Assembly: GCF_900129985.1 (NCBI RefSeq)
Contig: NZ_FQXN01000004.1
Location: forward strand, 124,001 to 188,000
Reading direction: 5' to 3'
Source of the DNA: Thermosipho atlanticus DSM 15807
GTDB lineage: Bacteria; Thermotogota; Thermotogae; Thermotogales; Fervidobacteriaceae
Length of the DNA: 64,000 bases
The number at the start of each line of letters is the position of its first letter. The stretch's first letter is position 1. Below, piece after piece: positions 17,397-26,293 of this stretch. Below the pieces are notes generated by a model. The model searched no databases. It saw only the letters and a list, made by a program, of their open reading frames with translations, and was not told the origin of the DNA. The translations under genes and the position numbers were made by a program.

Positions 17397-17972
17397 GTGC
17401 CCGCAAAATATTTTGAAATAAGATGGCATGCAAGAGCAGGGCAAGGTGCAAAAAGTGCATCGCAAATGCTAGCAGAAGCAGCACTAGAGATGGGAAAATA
17501 TGTTCAATCTTTCCCAGAATACGGTGCTGAAAGAACGGGTGCTCCAATGAAAGCTTTTAACAGGATAGCTGATGTGCCAATCCTTGTCCACAGTTCTGTA
17601 GAAAGTCCAGATGTCGTGATCGTTATTGATGACACCATGCTTGGTCATCCAGATTTAGTCACTGGTGTTAAAGAAGATACTATTTTTATAGTCAACACAA
17701 CGAAAGATATAGAATTTGTCAAAGAAAAACTTGGAATTTCTGGAAAAATATGTGTCGTACCTGCAACTGATATTGCATTAGAAGAGATTAAAAGAGGAAT
17801 CCCAAATACAGTGATGTTGGGAGCTATAGCAAAAGTTACTGGTGCCATTACTTTAGAAAGTGCTGAAAAAAGAATTAGAAAAACATTTGGAAAAAAGTTT
17901 TCTGAAGAAATAGTTGAAGCTAACATTAGAGCATTGCGCCGTGGATTTGAGGAGGTGAAATGTAATGGCTGA
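17397..17972 (+). CDS. porC: Pyruvate:ferredoxin oxidoreductase, gamma subunit
   Basis: 191-aa gamma subunit of pyruvate synthase, which oxidises pyruvate to acetyl-CoA and CO2 with ferredoxin reduction. The RWHARAGQGAKSASQMLAEAA start and SFPEYGAERTGAPMKAF are family signatures. Start GTG at 17397 after GGAGGGAT. It overlaps porD by 8 nt. The gene order gamma-delta-alpha-beta is that of hyperthermophile-type four-subunit enzymes. The branching enzyme gene ends 28 nt upstream, so read-through from there is possible. Confidence 0.96.
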   Translation: MPAKYFEIRWHARAGQGAKSASQMLAEAALEMGKYVQSFPEYGAERTGAPMKAFNRIADVPILVHSSVESPDVVIVIDDTMLGHPDLVTGVKEDTIFIVNTTKDIEFVKEKLGISGKICVVPATDIALEEIKRGIPNTVMLGAIAKVTGAITLESAEKRIRKTFGKKFSEEIVEANIRALRRGFEEVKCNG

Positions 17973-18297
17973 ACTCAAAAATTGGAAGGAAATACCAATT
18001 GGTGGAATTATTGACAAACCAGCTACGGCAAAAGAATATCAAACTGGTACTTGGAGAGTAATTAGACCTGTTTATCAACCTGAGAATTGTATTAATTGTA
18101 TGATGTGTTGGCTTTATTGTCCAGATCAAGCTATTAAAATTGAGGTCGTAGATGGTAAACCAAAGATGAGAGGATACAACTATTATTACTGTAAAGGTTG
18201 CGGACTTTGTGCCAATGTTTGTCCAAAATCAAATGATAAATTACCTGAAGAGAAACGTGCAATAGTAATGAAACCTGAAACGGATTTTCAGGATTGA
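17965..18297 (+). CDS. porD: Pyruvate:ferredoxin oxidoreductase, delta subunit
   Basis: 110-aa ferredoxin-like subunit with two [4Fe-4S] motifs: CINCMMCWLYC at about 42-52 and CKGCGLCANVC near residue 73. It carries electrons from the thiamine-linked site towards external ferredoxin. Start ATG after GAGGAGGTG inside the end of porC. Confidence 0.96.
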   Translation: MAELKNWKEIPIGGIIDKPATAKEYQTGTWRVIRPVYQPENCINCMMCWLYCPDQAIKIEVVDGKPKMRGYNYYYCKGCGLCANVCPKSNDKLPEEKRAIVMKPETDFQD

Positions 18298-18310
18298 GGA
18301 GGTGTGTGAC

Positions 18311-19489
18311 GTGCCAGAAGTAAAAAATAGACAAGCAGTTACAGGTGCTCAGGCAGTTGCAAATGCAATGCGTCAAATAAATCCAGATGTTGTGGCAGCT
18401 TATCCTATTACTCCACAAACACCGGTGGTAGAATATTTTGCTCAATATGTTGCAGATGGTGTTGTTGAAACTGAAATGATTCCTGTTGAAAGCGAACATA
18501 GTGCAATGAGTGCAGTTGTTGGTGCTGCAGCTGCTGGTGCAAGGGCCATGACAGCAACGGCGGCTAACGGTCTTGCATTAATGCATGAAATAGTTTATAT
18601 AGCTGCATCTTCAAGGTTACCAATAGTAATGCCTGTTGCAAATAGAGCTCTTTCAGGACCAATTAATATTCACTGTGATCACAGTGATGCTATGGCTGAA
18701 AGAGATTCTGGCTGGATTCAACTTTGGGCTGAAAATGCACAAGAAGCATATGATTTAACATTGATGGCTATTAAATTAGGAGAACATGAAGATGTAAGAT
18801 TACCTGTTATGGTTAATTTTGATGGTTTTATTATTTCCCATGGCGTAGAAGTTGTAGATTTCTTAGATGATGAAGTTGCAAAGAAATTTGTTGGTGAACC
18901 AAATCCAAAATATCCGTTGCTTGATGTAGAAAACCCCGTCACATATGGTCCATTAGATTTATATGATTATTATTTTGAACATAAAAGACAACAAATTGAA
19001 GCTATGAAACATGTGAAAAGGGTGTTTAAAGAAGTAGCTGAAGAATTTGAAAAAATTTCGGGAAGAAAATATGAAGTTCTTGATAAATATATGATAGATG
19101 ATGCAGAATATATAATGATTGCTCTTGGTTCAACTGCAGGAACAATTAAATATACTGTGGATCTTTTGAGAGAACAAGGGCATAAAGTTGGGGTCATTAA
19201 ACCCTGGATTTTTAGACCTTTCCCAAAGAAAGAACTTCAAGAATTGTTAGATGGAAGAAAAGCGGTTATAGTTCTTGATAGAGCTGCATCTTTTGGCGCA
19301 GAGGCTCCACTATATGAAGCAGTAAAGAGCGCATTATACAATGTATCATCCAAACCATTGATTGGAAGCTATGTATACGGACTTGGCGGAAGAGATATTA
19401 AAATTGAACATATTAAAAAAGCATTTGAGGATGCTTTCTCAGGTGATCTTAACCCAGATGAAGAAAGATATCTTGGACTCAGAGAATGA
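18311..19489 (+). CDS. porA: Pyruvate:ferredoxin oxidoreductase, alpha subunit
   Basis: 392-aa alpha subunit, binding pyruvate and, with beta, the thiamine diphosphate site. It shows AAYPITPQTPVVEY near residue 35, VESEHSAMSAVVGAAAAGAR and ALSGPINIHCDHSD, all typical. The start chosen is GTG at 18311, 8 nt after GGAGG; an in-frame GTG at 18302 overlaps that box and is unlikely. porB follows after 13 nt. Confidence 0.96.
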   Translation: MPEVKNRQAVTGAQAVANAMRQINPDVVAAYPITPQTPVVEYFAQYVADGVVETEMIPVESEHSAMSAVVGAAAAGARAMTATAANGLALMHEIVYIAASSRLPIVMPVANRALSGPINIHCDHSDAMAERDSGWIQLWAENAQEAYDLTLMAIKLGEHEDVRLPVMVNFDGFIISHGVEVVDFLDDEVAKKFVGEPNPKYPLLDVENPVTYGPLDLYDYYFEHKRQQIEAMKHVKRVFKEVAEEFEKISGRKYEVLDKYMIDDAEYIMIALGSTAGTIKYTVDLLREQGHKVGVIKPWIFRPFPKKELQELLDGRKAVIVLDRAASFGAEAPLYEAVKSALYNVSSKPLIGSYVYGLGGRDIKIEHIKKAFEDAFSGDLNPDEERYLGLRE

Positions 19490-19502
19490 GGAGGTGTAAT
19501 GG

Positions 19503-20480
19503 ATGGCTTTAAATATAATGCAATTAGCAACGATGTTTGCAGATAAAAATCCAGGAATAACTCAGGGACATAGACTTTGTCCTGGATGTGCTGCCCCCAA
19601 CGTGGCAAAGTTTGCCCTTATGACAGCACAGTCCCTTGGTTATACACCTGTTGTAGGTCTTGCAACTGGCTGTTTGGAAGTTTCAACAACTATATACCCA
19701 TTTACAGCTTGGAATGTTCCTTACATTCACAACGCTTTTGAAAATGTTGGAGCAACAATAAGTGGTGTTGAAACAGCGTATAGAGCACTTGCAAAAAAAG
19801 GAAGAATTGTGGATCCAAACAAAAAATATGCTTTCTTTGCTTTTGCTGGTGATGGTGGAACATACGATATTGGACTTCAATCACTTTCAGGTGCAGTAGA
19901 AAGAGGTCACAAGTTTATATACATTGTATATGATAACGAAGGATACATGAATACTGGAAACCAAAGATCAGGTTCAACTCCTGCAGGTTCACAAACAACA
20001 ACACAACCCGTAGGTAAAAAACTTCCTGGGAAAGTACAGCTTAAAAAGAATATTGTAGAAATAATGGCTGGTCATGAGAATGTATATGTAGCAACAGTTT
20101 CAACATCAGAACCAATGGATTTCTTTAAAAAGATAGAAAAGGCTTTAGAATTTGATGGTCCAGCATTTATTGCAGCATTTTCACCATGTGTAAGATTTTG
20201 GAGAGTTAATGATGATAAAGCAGTAGATATTTCAAAACTTGCCATTGAAACAGGGTATTGGCCATTGTATGAAGTTGAAAGAGGAGTTTATAGAATTACC
20301 AAGAAGGTAAAAGAATTAAAACCAGTAATAGAGTTTATTAAGGCCCAAGGAAGATTTAGAAATCTTTTGAAAAGATCTGATGCCGATGAAATTATTGGAG
20401 AACTTCAAGAGTACATTACAAGAAGATGGGAAAGACTTCAAATTCTTGAGGAAGCAACAAAAGATAAACCAATAAGATAA
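19503..20480 (+). CDS. porB: Pyruvate:ferredoxin oxidoreductase, beta subunit
   Basis: 325-aa beta subunit carrying the thiamine diphosphate-binding region. It has the cluster cysteines HRLCPGCAAPN near residue 25, the GDGGTYDIGLQSL thiamine/Mg motif, the MNTGNQRSGSTPAGS segment and a third-region cysteine in FSPCVRFW. The start at 19503 follows GAGGAGGTG. A strong terminator follows at 20509. Confidence 0.96.
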   Translation: MALNIMQLATMFADKNPGITQGHRLCPGCAAPNVAKFALMTAQSLGYTPVVGLATGCLEVSTTIYPFTAWNVPYIHNAFENVGATISGVETAYRALAKKGRIVDPNKKYAFFAFAGDGGTYDIGLQSLSGAVERGHKFIYIVYDNEGYMNTGNQRSGSTPAGSQTTTQPVGKKLPGKVQLKKNIVEIMAGHENVYVATVSTSEPMDFFKKIEKALEFDGPAFIAAFSPCVRFWRVNDDKAVDISKLAIETGYWPLYEVERGVYRITKKVKELKPVIEFIKAQGRFRNLLKRSDADEIIGELQEYITRRWERLQILEEATKDKPIR

Positions 20481-20508
20481 TGAGTTTTCATTATACTTCA
20501 TATTTAAA

Positions 20509-20540
20509 CAAGGCTCTTTTTAAAAAGAGCCTTGTTTTTT
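20509..20540 (+). terminator. Terminator of the por operon
   Basis: CAAGGCTCTTTTT paired with AAAAAGAGCCTTG (20509-20534), followed by T6. Confidence 0.92.
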
Positions 20541-20567
20541 GGTATATAATAGTAAGGAGGTGATGGA

Positions 20568-21404
20568 ATGGCTGATTTGTTTACAATAATATTTCAGATT
20601 TTTTGGATGGTACTGATTGTAAGCAGTTTAACACCATTATTTAAAAGTTTTTCACTTCATGCATCAAGGGAAGGGATAATTAGAAGTATAGAGAAAAAAA
20701 GAAATAGTAGAGTTATTACACTTATCCATCGGGAAGAGTCTATAAGTTTATTTGGTGTTCCTATAAGAAGGTACATTGATATAGAAGATTCTGAAGAATT
20801 AATTAGAGCTATAAAAATGACCCCAAATGATATGCCAATTGATATAATAATTCATACTCCAGGTGGTCTTGTACTAGCAGCGGAACAGATTGCAAATGCT
20901 TTGAAAAAACATAAAAGAAAAGTCACAGTATTTGTACCACATTATGCAATGTCTGGAGGAACTTTAATAGCACTAGCTGCGGATGAAATAGTTATGGATG
21001 AAAATGCTGTGTTAGGACCCGTTGATCCTCAACTTGGACAATATCCTGCTGCCTCCATTTTGTCAGTTGTACGAAAGAAAGATATTAACGAAATTGATGA
21101 TCAAACTTTGATTTTGGCCGATGTTGCTGAAAAGGCGATAAGACAGATGAAAGAGTATGTGACTGATTTATTAAAAGAAAAGTATAATGAGAAAGCTGAA
21201 GAACTTGCAGACAAATTAGTTAGTGGTTACTGGACACATGATTATCCAATTACTATTGAAAAAGCTCGAGAATTAGGTTTAAAAGTGACTAGCGATATGC
21301 CTAAAGAGGTGTATATGCTAATGGATTTGTATAAGCAATCTGGAAAGAGAAGACCGTCTGTAAATTATGTTCCCGTTGATTATAAGAATTTAAAAGGAAA
21401 ATAA
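20568..21404 (+). CDS. Membrane-anchored ClpP-fold serine protease (SDH/DUF114 type)
   Basis: 278-aa protein with one N-terminal membrane segment (about 5-25) and a ClpP/crotonase-fold domain. IIIHTPGGLVLAAEQIANAL forms the oxyanion region and HYAMSGGTLIALAADEIVMD contains the likely nucleophile Ser129; the following DENAVLGPVDPQLG is typical of the serine dehydrogenase proteinase family. It probably acts on membrane or exported proteins. Start ATG after AGGAGGTG; a TATAAT box lies about 25 nt upstream. It is followed after 43 nt by the glycosyl-1-phosphate transferase. Confidence 0.87.
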   Translation: MADLFTIIFQIFWMVLIVSSLTPLFKSFSLHASREGIIRSIEKKRNSRVITLIHREESISLFGVPIRRYIDIEDSEELIRAIKMTPNDMPIDIIIHTPGGLVLAAEQIANALKKHKRKVTVFVPHYAMSGGTLIALAADEIVMDENAVLGPVDPQLGQYPAASILSVVRKKDINEIDDQTLILADVAEKAIRQMKEYVTDLLKEKYNEKAEELADKLVSGYWTHDYPITIEKARELGLKVTSDMPKEVYMLMDLYKQSGKRRPSVNYVPVDYKNLKGK

Positions 21405-21447
21405 TATATGATAGAATATACTTTGTGATTTAAAAAAGGAGGCAGAT

Positions 21448-22380
21448 ATGTTTTATTCACTTTTACTATCTTTTGTATTCACTATTCTTATAATTCCTTT
21501 TTTGAGAAAAGTAGCATTTAAGTATAATGTTGTAGATTATCCTGATAAAGTGTTAAAAAATCATGAAAAAGCTACCCCTTATCTTGGTGGGGTAGCTTTT
21601 ATGCTTTCGTTTTTGTTTTTTACACCGTTTAGTATTTTTAGAAAATTGTATATTCTGGTTTTAGCGTTTTTGGGGTTATACGATGATATAAAATCGTTAA
21701 ATCCTTGGTTGAGAATGTTTGTAGAGTTTTTAATAGGATATTTTGTTTCAACTCGCTTTTTAACAAATCCTGTAGAAATTGTAATTGCTACAGTGTTTTA
21801 TGCCTTTTTGATAAACTCAGTTAATATGATGGATGGTGTGGATGGGATTTGTGGAATAACTTCTGTTATTGCAGCATTTGGCCTTTTGTGGACTGTTACA
21901 TTTCCGTATGACAAGTTTTTCTTAACGGCTCTAATTGGTTCGTTAATTGCGTATCTTTTTTATAATTTTCCCCCAGCAAAAATCTTCATGGGGGATATGG
22001 GAAGTTATACGATAGGCGGTATATTGGGTGTAGCAGTAATATCATCATTTTCAAAAAGTTTGTCACATACAATAGCTTCTTTGATTATACTCTCACCTTT
22101 TTTTGTTGATATCTTTTCAAGTATGCTGAGGAGGATGTTAGCTGGAAAATCCCCATTTAGTGGTGATAGAGATCATATTTATGATAAACTGTTTAGAAAG
22201 CTCAAAAGTAAAAGAAAAACCTTTTTTGCAATGACATTTATTAGTACACTATTTTGTTTGTTGGGAATTCTTTTCCTTTATAACAGTGTTTTTTCATTGG
22301 TATTGACTGGTGTTTTTATACTATTTCTAATTTTAAAATTGAAACTTTTAAAATTTGATAGTGAGGTAAGAAATGAATAA
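21448..22380 (+). CDS. MraY/WecA/TagO-type undecaprenyl-phosphate sugar-1-phosphate transferase
   Basis: 310-aa polytopic membrane enzyme of about ten helices. Diagnostic motifs are NSVNMMDGVDGICG near residue 130, FMGDMGSYTIGG near residue 180, and the basic loop GDRDHIYDKL near 250. The reaction transfers a UDP-linked sugar 1-phosphate (usually GlcNAc) to undecaprenyl phosphate to start a surface polysaccharide. A WecA/TagO-like role is preferred over MraY because no mur/fts cluster surrounds it. It overlaps the VanZ-like gene by 8 nt. Confidence 0.88.
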   Translation: MFYSLLLSFVFTILIIPFLRKVAFKYNVVDYPDKVLKNHEKATPYLGGVAFMLSFLFFTPFSIFRKLYILVLAFLGLYDDIKSLNPWLRMFVEFLIGYFVSTRFLTNPVEIVIATVFYAFLINSVNMMDGVDGICGITSVIAAFGLLWTVTFPYDKFFLTALIGSLIAYLFYNFPPAKIFMGDMGSYTIGGILGVAVISSFSKSLSHTIASLIILSPFFVDIFSSMLRRMLAGKSPFSGDRDHIYDKLFRKLKSKRKTFFAMTFISTLFCLLGILFLYNSVFSLVLTGVFILFLILKLKLLKFDSEVRNE

Positions 22381-22927
22381 CAAAGTTAATTACAAAATTA
22401 TAGTAATCTTTTTGGTTCTAATTTTATGGATTTTCTTAATATTTTATTTTTCTTCGAGAAGTCCAGTGAAATCTTCTCAACAGTCTAGTTTTGTTACGAA
22501 TATTTTGAGAAAGATAGATCAAGCCATTGACTTTTCAAATACAGCATTGTTTAGAAAATTAGAGTTGTATATAAAGAAAATGTGGTTTAAGACGCAGTAT
22601 GTTCCTGCTGAAATGTTAGTAAGAAAAACGGCTCACTTTGGTTTATATTTTATTTTGGGTTTTTTAAGTTTTATTGGCTTTTCGAAAATAACAAAAGTTT
22701 ATATTGCATTACTTTTGGGTATTACTTTTCCAAACTTTATTGCTGTTATAGACGAATATAGTCAACAATATTATAATCGAGGTTCTTCATTAAATGATGT
22801 AATTATTGATCTTTCCGGCATAATTTTTGGAGTTCTTTTTGCCTTTTTATTACTTTTGTTATTTGAAAAGTTTATTAAATATTTTCACAAAAGGTATAAA
22901 AAGAAGTCAATAGAAGAAGATGGTTGA
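22373..22927 (+). CDS. VanZ-like membrane protein
   Basis: 184-aa protein with about four transmembrane helices. The VanZ-family pattern RKTAHFGLYFILG ... DEYSQQYYNRGSSLNDVIIDLSG is seen at about 83-150. VanZ-like proteins are linked with teicoplanin resistance and envelope functions, but the mechanism is unknown. It overlaps the transferase gene, suggesting a shared role in surface polymers. Confidence 0.85.
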   Translation: MNNKVNYKIIVIFLVLILWIFLIFYFSSRSPVKSSQQSSFVTNILRKIDQAIDFSNTALFRKLELYIKKMWFKTQYVPAEMLVRKTAHFGLYFILGFLSFIGFSKITKVYIALLLGITFPNFIAVIDEYSQQYYNRGSSLNDVIIDLSGIIFGVLFAFLLLLLFEKFIKYFHKRYKKKSIEEDG

Positions 22928-22982
22928 TTCTTTACAATGTTTAAGTATTTTTGTTAATTTAAGTTTTTGTTAGGAGGTAAAT

Positions 22983-23789
22983 TTGAGACTTTTAACTTTA
23001 AACTGTCATTCGTGGTTGGAAGAAGATCAAATGAAAAAGTTACAAATAATTGCTAATGACATCATAGAAAAACAATATGATGTTATAGCACTTCAAGAAG
23101 TAAATCAGTCAATTGGTGCAAAGTTAATAGGAGCTAATGTTAGAGAAGACAATTTTGCATTGGTGTTAATAAATAAAGTTAACGAACTTTCAAAGGAGAA
23201 ATATACACTATACTATGAAAAGTGTCATATTGGATTTGAAAAGTATGAGGAAGGAGTTGCAATAATTACAAGACATAAGGTTGTTAATGTTGAATCGTTT
23301 TTAGTATCAAAAGTTGATGATTTCTACTTTTGGAAAACAAGAAAAGTAATCAAGGCATCGGTTTTGATTGATGGAAAAGAAATTGATTTTTATTCATGTC
23401 ACTTGGGATGGTGGGATGACAAAGAAGAGCCATTTAAAGCTCAGTTTGATAAATTATATAACTTAATAGATAAAGAAAAACTAACATTTCTTATGGGAGA
23501 TTTTAATAATAATGCTTTTGTGAGACAAGAAGGATATGACTATATTTTGTCAAAAGGGTTGTTTGATACATATAATTTGGCTAAATTCAAAGATGATGGT
23601 GTTACGGTAAAAACGAGTAATTTGGATGGATGGAATGAAAGTAATAATAAATTGAGAATTGATTTTATTTTTGTAAATAAGTGTATTGAAGTTACATCAT
23701 CATTTGTGATATTTAACGGTATAAATAAGGAAGTTGTTTCTGATCATTTTGGAGTAAGTGTGTTTCAAAAATATGAAGATGTGCTTTGA
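22983..23789 (+). CDS. Endonuclease/exonuclease/phosphatase-family protein
   Basis: 268-aa metal-dependent phosphoesterase of the EEP superfamily (DNase I/sphingomyelinase-like). The motifs are LTLNCHSW at the N-terminus, IALQEVNQS (metal Glu), YSCHLGWW, GDFNNNAF, IDFIFVN and SDHFGVSV (catalytic His) in the expected order. No signal peptide is seen. The substrate could be nucleic acid, a phospholipid or a sugar phosphate. Start TTG at 22983 after TAGGAGGT. Confidence 0.88.
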   Translation: MRLLTLNCHSWLEEDQMKKLQIIANDIIEKQYDVIALQEVNQSIGAKLIGANVREDNFALVLINKVNELSKEKYTLYYEKCHIGFEKYEEGVAIITRHKVVNVESFLVSKVDDFYFWKTRKVIKASVLIDGKEIDFYSCHLGWWDDKEEPFKAQFDKLYNLIDKEKLTFLMGDFNNNAFVRQEGYDYILSKGLFDTYNLAKFKDDGVTVKTSNLDGWNESNNKLRIDFIFVNKCIEVTSSFVIFNGINKEVVSDHFGVSVFQKYEDVL

Positions 23790-23790
23790 G

Positions 23791-23812
23791 ATTCTTCGCT
23801 TATGCTCAGAAT
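23791..23812. repeat. Imperfect palindrome resembling a dispersed repeat
   Basis: 22-nt element with ATTCT/AGAAT ends and a GC-TTAT-GC centre, starting right after the EEP stop codon. It resembles short palindromic units dispersed between genes in some bacteria. Only one good copy is visible, so the repeat status is unproven. Confidence 0.3.
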
Positions 23813-23902
23813 GAAAAAAAGGAAGAACGCTCAGTTTTAAGCAGATCTGCTTTTTATGGTAAACTAAACAAAAAGAAAAAATTTACTAAAGGAGCAAAAA
23901 AC

Positions 23903-24436
23903 ATGAAATATTGGAAATTATTGGGTCTTTTTAGTATAGGTGTATTCATTGCCGGTATTCTTGTATCGAATATGTTCAATCCGTGGTTCAATATATCGAT
24001 TCATACTTTTAGCAAACTTGGAAAACCTGGATTTGCAACATATCCTTGGATTTTTTCATGCTCACTCATAATAGGTGGCATTTTGATGAGCCTCTACGGA
24101 TTTTTTATGACCCTGAAATCTTATTCAAAATCTGGAACTATTGGAGGATCGTATGTTCTTTTAAGTGGAATTTTTATGATTCTTACTGGTCTTTTTCCAG
24201 ATGGCACTAAACCGCATGATTTCATAGCCCTCTCAACTTTCCTGCTTTTCTATATAGGAGAAATGATATATGGTTTTGGCTCCTCAAAAGCGGTTAATTT
24301 TTCTACAACACTTGTGATGATCGTAGCACTAATAGCGTTATTATTTAACCCTTTCCCTTCTCTTGGATACCTTGAAATTTTTGGAGTCTCACTTGTAGTT
24401 GTGGATCTCATCATAATAATGTTCGAATCTATTTGA
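23903..24436 (+). CDS. DUF998 membrane protein
   Basis: 177-aa polytopic membrane protein of the DUF998 family with six predicted helices. The family-typical PWFNISIHTFSKLGKPG lies after the first helix, and GLFPDGTKPHDFIA near the middle. Function unknown. The frame is open upstream to 23786, but the start at 23903 has a good AAAGGAG box and begins directly at the first membrane helix. The next 430 nt hold a glycerol kinase relic on the other strand. Confidence 0.8.
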   Translation: MKYWKLLGLFSIGVFIAGILVSNMFNPWFNISIHTFSKLGKPGFATYPWIFSCSLIIGGILMSLYGFFMTLKSYSKSGTIGGSYVLLSGIFMILTGLFPDGTKPHDFIALSTFLLFYIGEMIYGFGSSKAVNFSTTLVMIVALIALLFNPFPSLGYLEIFGVSLVVVDLIIIMFESI

Positions 24437-24439
24437 AAA

Positions 24440-24865
24440 AAGTTACATTAGCAAATTTCAAGATATCAATAAATTATTAGTTAAGCCAGAAAATTTTAGC
24501 ATAGAATAAGATCAGCCAAACATTTGAATAATCTATTGCACGTATCTTATTCCTTGTTAGATTCCAAATAAGCCAACTATCAATTGTTCCAAACAATATA
24601 TTTCCTTTTTTTACTTCTTCATAACCATCTTCTTTCAATTTTTTACACGTTTCCGCTGTTCTTCTACATTATCAAACAATTGAATTGTATACAGGTTTAC
24701 TTGTTCTTCCATCCCATAATATAGTAATTTTCTGTTGATTTGTTATACCAACAATTCTCATATCTTTTACGCCAACTTCTTTTAACACTTTGTTTGCAAC
24801 ATTCTGCTTATCCATTGGAACTTGTTCCAGCCATTCTGGCTTTGGATAAATCCGTATGTGTATAA
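24440..24865 (-). pseudogene. glpK: Glycerol kinase relic
   Basis: Decayed internal part of glycerol kinase on the minus strand. In one frame it reads RIYPKPEWLEQ, VGITNQQ, KPVYNSIV, then two adjacent stop codons TGA TAA (24674-24669) exactly where Trp-Gln is expected, then [34 protein letters not shown] and DYSN. About 38 family residues are missing between GYEE and KKGN, and the N-terminal ATPase motif and C-terminal half are absent. Two further stops lie near 24478. It therefore cannot make an enzyme. No intact glycerol gene is nearby. Confidence 0.85.
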
Positions 24866-25377
24866 AATAAATGGGCAAGATAAGGAGTTAAAAAAGTTGT
24901 AATTTGAAAAAAACGATCTTTGAAAATATGAATATGAAATGTAAATATGGAATAAGGATATAGAAGAAGAATGTGAGATAAAGATATGAAAGGATATAAT
25001 AAGGTAAAAATTCGAATAAGGAAAATAACGACGGAAAAAGGAGGCAAAGAAGAGGATAACCCATGAGGAGCACATTCTGAAATATGTCAATAATTATGGA
25101 GTCTGAGGAATGAAAATATCTAAGATTAAAAATCCAGTGCAAAATATGAAAAGTTTGAAATAGTAATACTTGATTTGATAGTAGATAATACAAGTATAGT
25201 AAGAATACTTATAGATACAAGAAATGTAAAAGGAAAAATGCTAAAGGATAAGATTAACCAAATGTTTACAAAAGACGGTATTCAATGCTGGGTTGGTATG
25301 GCTGATTTGCCTTTTTGAAAATTAACATCCGCTTTCTTGACAAAGGCTCTGTAATAAATATTTAAATAACAGTTTTA
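24866..25377. other. Decayed intergenic DNA before tRNA-Met
   Basis: About 500 nt without a supportable gene. Short frames on both strands are interrupted and have no ribosome sites. One plus-strand stretch (about 25118-25318) is open for some 65 codons and ends in TGA, but I cannot assign it to a family. The composition is very A-rich. With the adjacent glycerol kinase relic this looks like old gene debris. Confidence 0.5.
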
Positions 25378-25406
25378 TTGACATCTAGATTAAATTATGA
25401 TATCAT
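25378..25406 (+). promoter_or_regulatory. Promoter of tRNA-Met(CAT)
   Basis: TTGACA (25378-25383), 17-nt spacer, TATCAT (25401-25406), 9 nt before the tRNA. Another TTGACA occurs at 25337. Confidence 0.85.
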
Positions 25407-25415
25407 ATTTTTCGC

Positions 25416-25491
25416 GGCGGCGTAGCTCAGTGGCTAGAGCAACTGATTCATAATCAGTGAGTCATGGGTTCGAGTCCCATCGCCGCCACCA
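25416..25491 (+). tRNA. tRNA with anticodon CAT (elongator Met most likely)
   Basis: 76-nt tRNA with acceptor GGCGGCG/CGCCGCC, A73 and an encoded CCA. The anticodon stem ACTGA/TCAGT closes loop TTCATAA, anticodon CAT. The T-arm has GGTTCGAGTCC. It lacks initiator features (C1 mismatch and three G-C pairs in the anticodon stem). Elongator Met is preferred; a lysidine-modified Ile tRNA cannot be excluded by eye. Confidence 0.9.
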
Positions 25492-25496
25492 TTTAT

Positions 25497-25525
25497 TAGC
25501 CCCCAATCGGGGGCTATTTTTTATT
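25497..25525 (+). terminator. Terminator after tRNA-Met
   Basis: TAGCCCCC/GGGGGCTA stem with AATC loop (25497-25516), followed by a T-rich run. Confidence 0.92.
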
Positions 25526-25581
25526 TTTTTGTTTTTTGTTTAATTTTTGATATAATTTTTAAAAGCTTGGGAGGTGATATT

Positions 25582-26136
25582 ATGAAAATAAAAAAGGGTT
25601 TAATGATATTAGGAGTGTCTTTAATACTTACTATTCTCATTTTGTCTGGGTGTACACAAATTCCATTCAGTTTACCTATACCTGCAACTAATCAATACAT
25701 TTTAAATGTAGGTCAATATGGAAATGTCCCTGTTTTGTTTAAAGACGTTATTTTTGATGAACTTCAAGGGGTGGAAGTACTTGATAGAGTCCAAATTGAT
25801 CAATTAAGAGTTGATCTTGAGATTCAAGCAACTGGAACAATTATTGGAGAAGTAAATGTTACAGTCTATGCAAGTACTACTGAGATTACTTTAAATAACG
25901 TTTCTGATAGTTTAGTAATAGCAACGCAAACCTTTACAGATACCAACAAAGTTGTTAATGTAACTCTTGATTCTTCACAATCTCCTATTTTAAGAGAAAT
26001 AATTGACTATTTCAACAATGGTGGTCGAATTTTCCATTTTGCTATTTTTGTTGAGAACATAGGTTCTAGTATTGATGAAGCTGGCGTGAGAGTAACTGGT
26101 GGCCTTTTAAAAGGAAAGTTTATAGTAATTCAATAA
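25582..26136 (+). CDS. Putative lipoprotein, function unknown
   Basis: 184-aa protein with a lipoprotein signal: basic start, hydrophobic core and lipobox LSGC (Cys at about residue 23), so it is probably anchored to a membrane by its N-terminal cysteine. The mature part is mainly beta (alternating Val/Ile/Thr), with no family recognised. Start ATG at 25582 after GGGAGGTGAT. It stands alone between the tRNA-Met terminator and its own terminator. Confidence 0.75.
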   Translation: MKIKKGLMILGVSLILTILILSGCTQIPFSLPIPATNQYILNVGQYGNVPVLFKDVIFDELQGVEVLDRVQIDQLRVDLEIQATGTIIGEVNVTVYASTTEITLNNVSDSLVIATQTFTDTNKVVNVTLDSSQSPILREIIDYFNNGGRIFHFAIFVENIGSSIDEAGVRVTGGLLKGKFIVIQ

Positions 26137-26200
26137 TAGTAGTAATTTTTAAAGCTATTAACATTTTCAAACATGTAAAATTAATTGTAAATTAATCTTT

Positions 26201-26231
26201 AAAAAGCAGAGCGATTGCTCTGCTTTTTTTT
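26201..26231 (+). terminator. Terminator after the lipoprotein gene
   Basis: GCAGAGC/GCTCTGC stem with loop GATT, preceded by A5 and followed by eight T. Confidence 0.9.
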
Positions 26232-26293
26232 ATTTCTACCGCTTTTTATCTCCTGACAAAATATTTTAGATCAAACACAAAAAATTTTATCTA

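Noticed and set aside
18302-18310. Earlier GTG start for porA
   Set aside because: This GTG is part of the ribosome-binding box; the GTG at 18311 has normal spacing.
24782-25193. Several overlapping Phe/Leu/Tyr-rich frames on the minus strand
   Set aside because: They arise from A-rich plus-strand DNA; they look membrane-like only by composition and overlap each other and the glpK relic.
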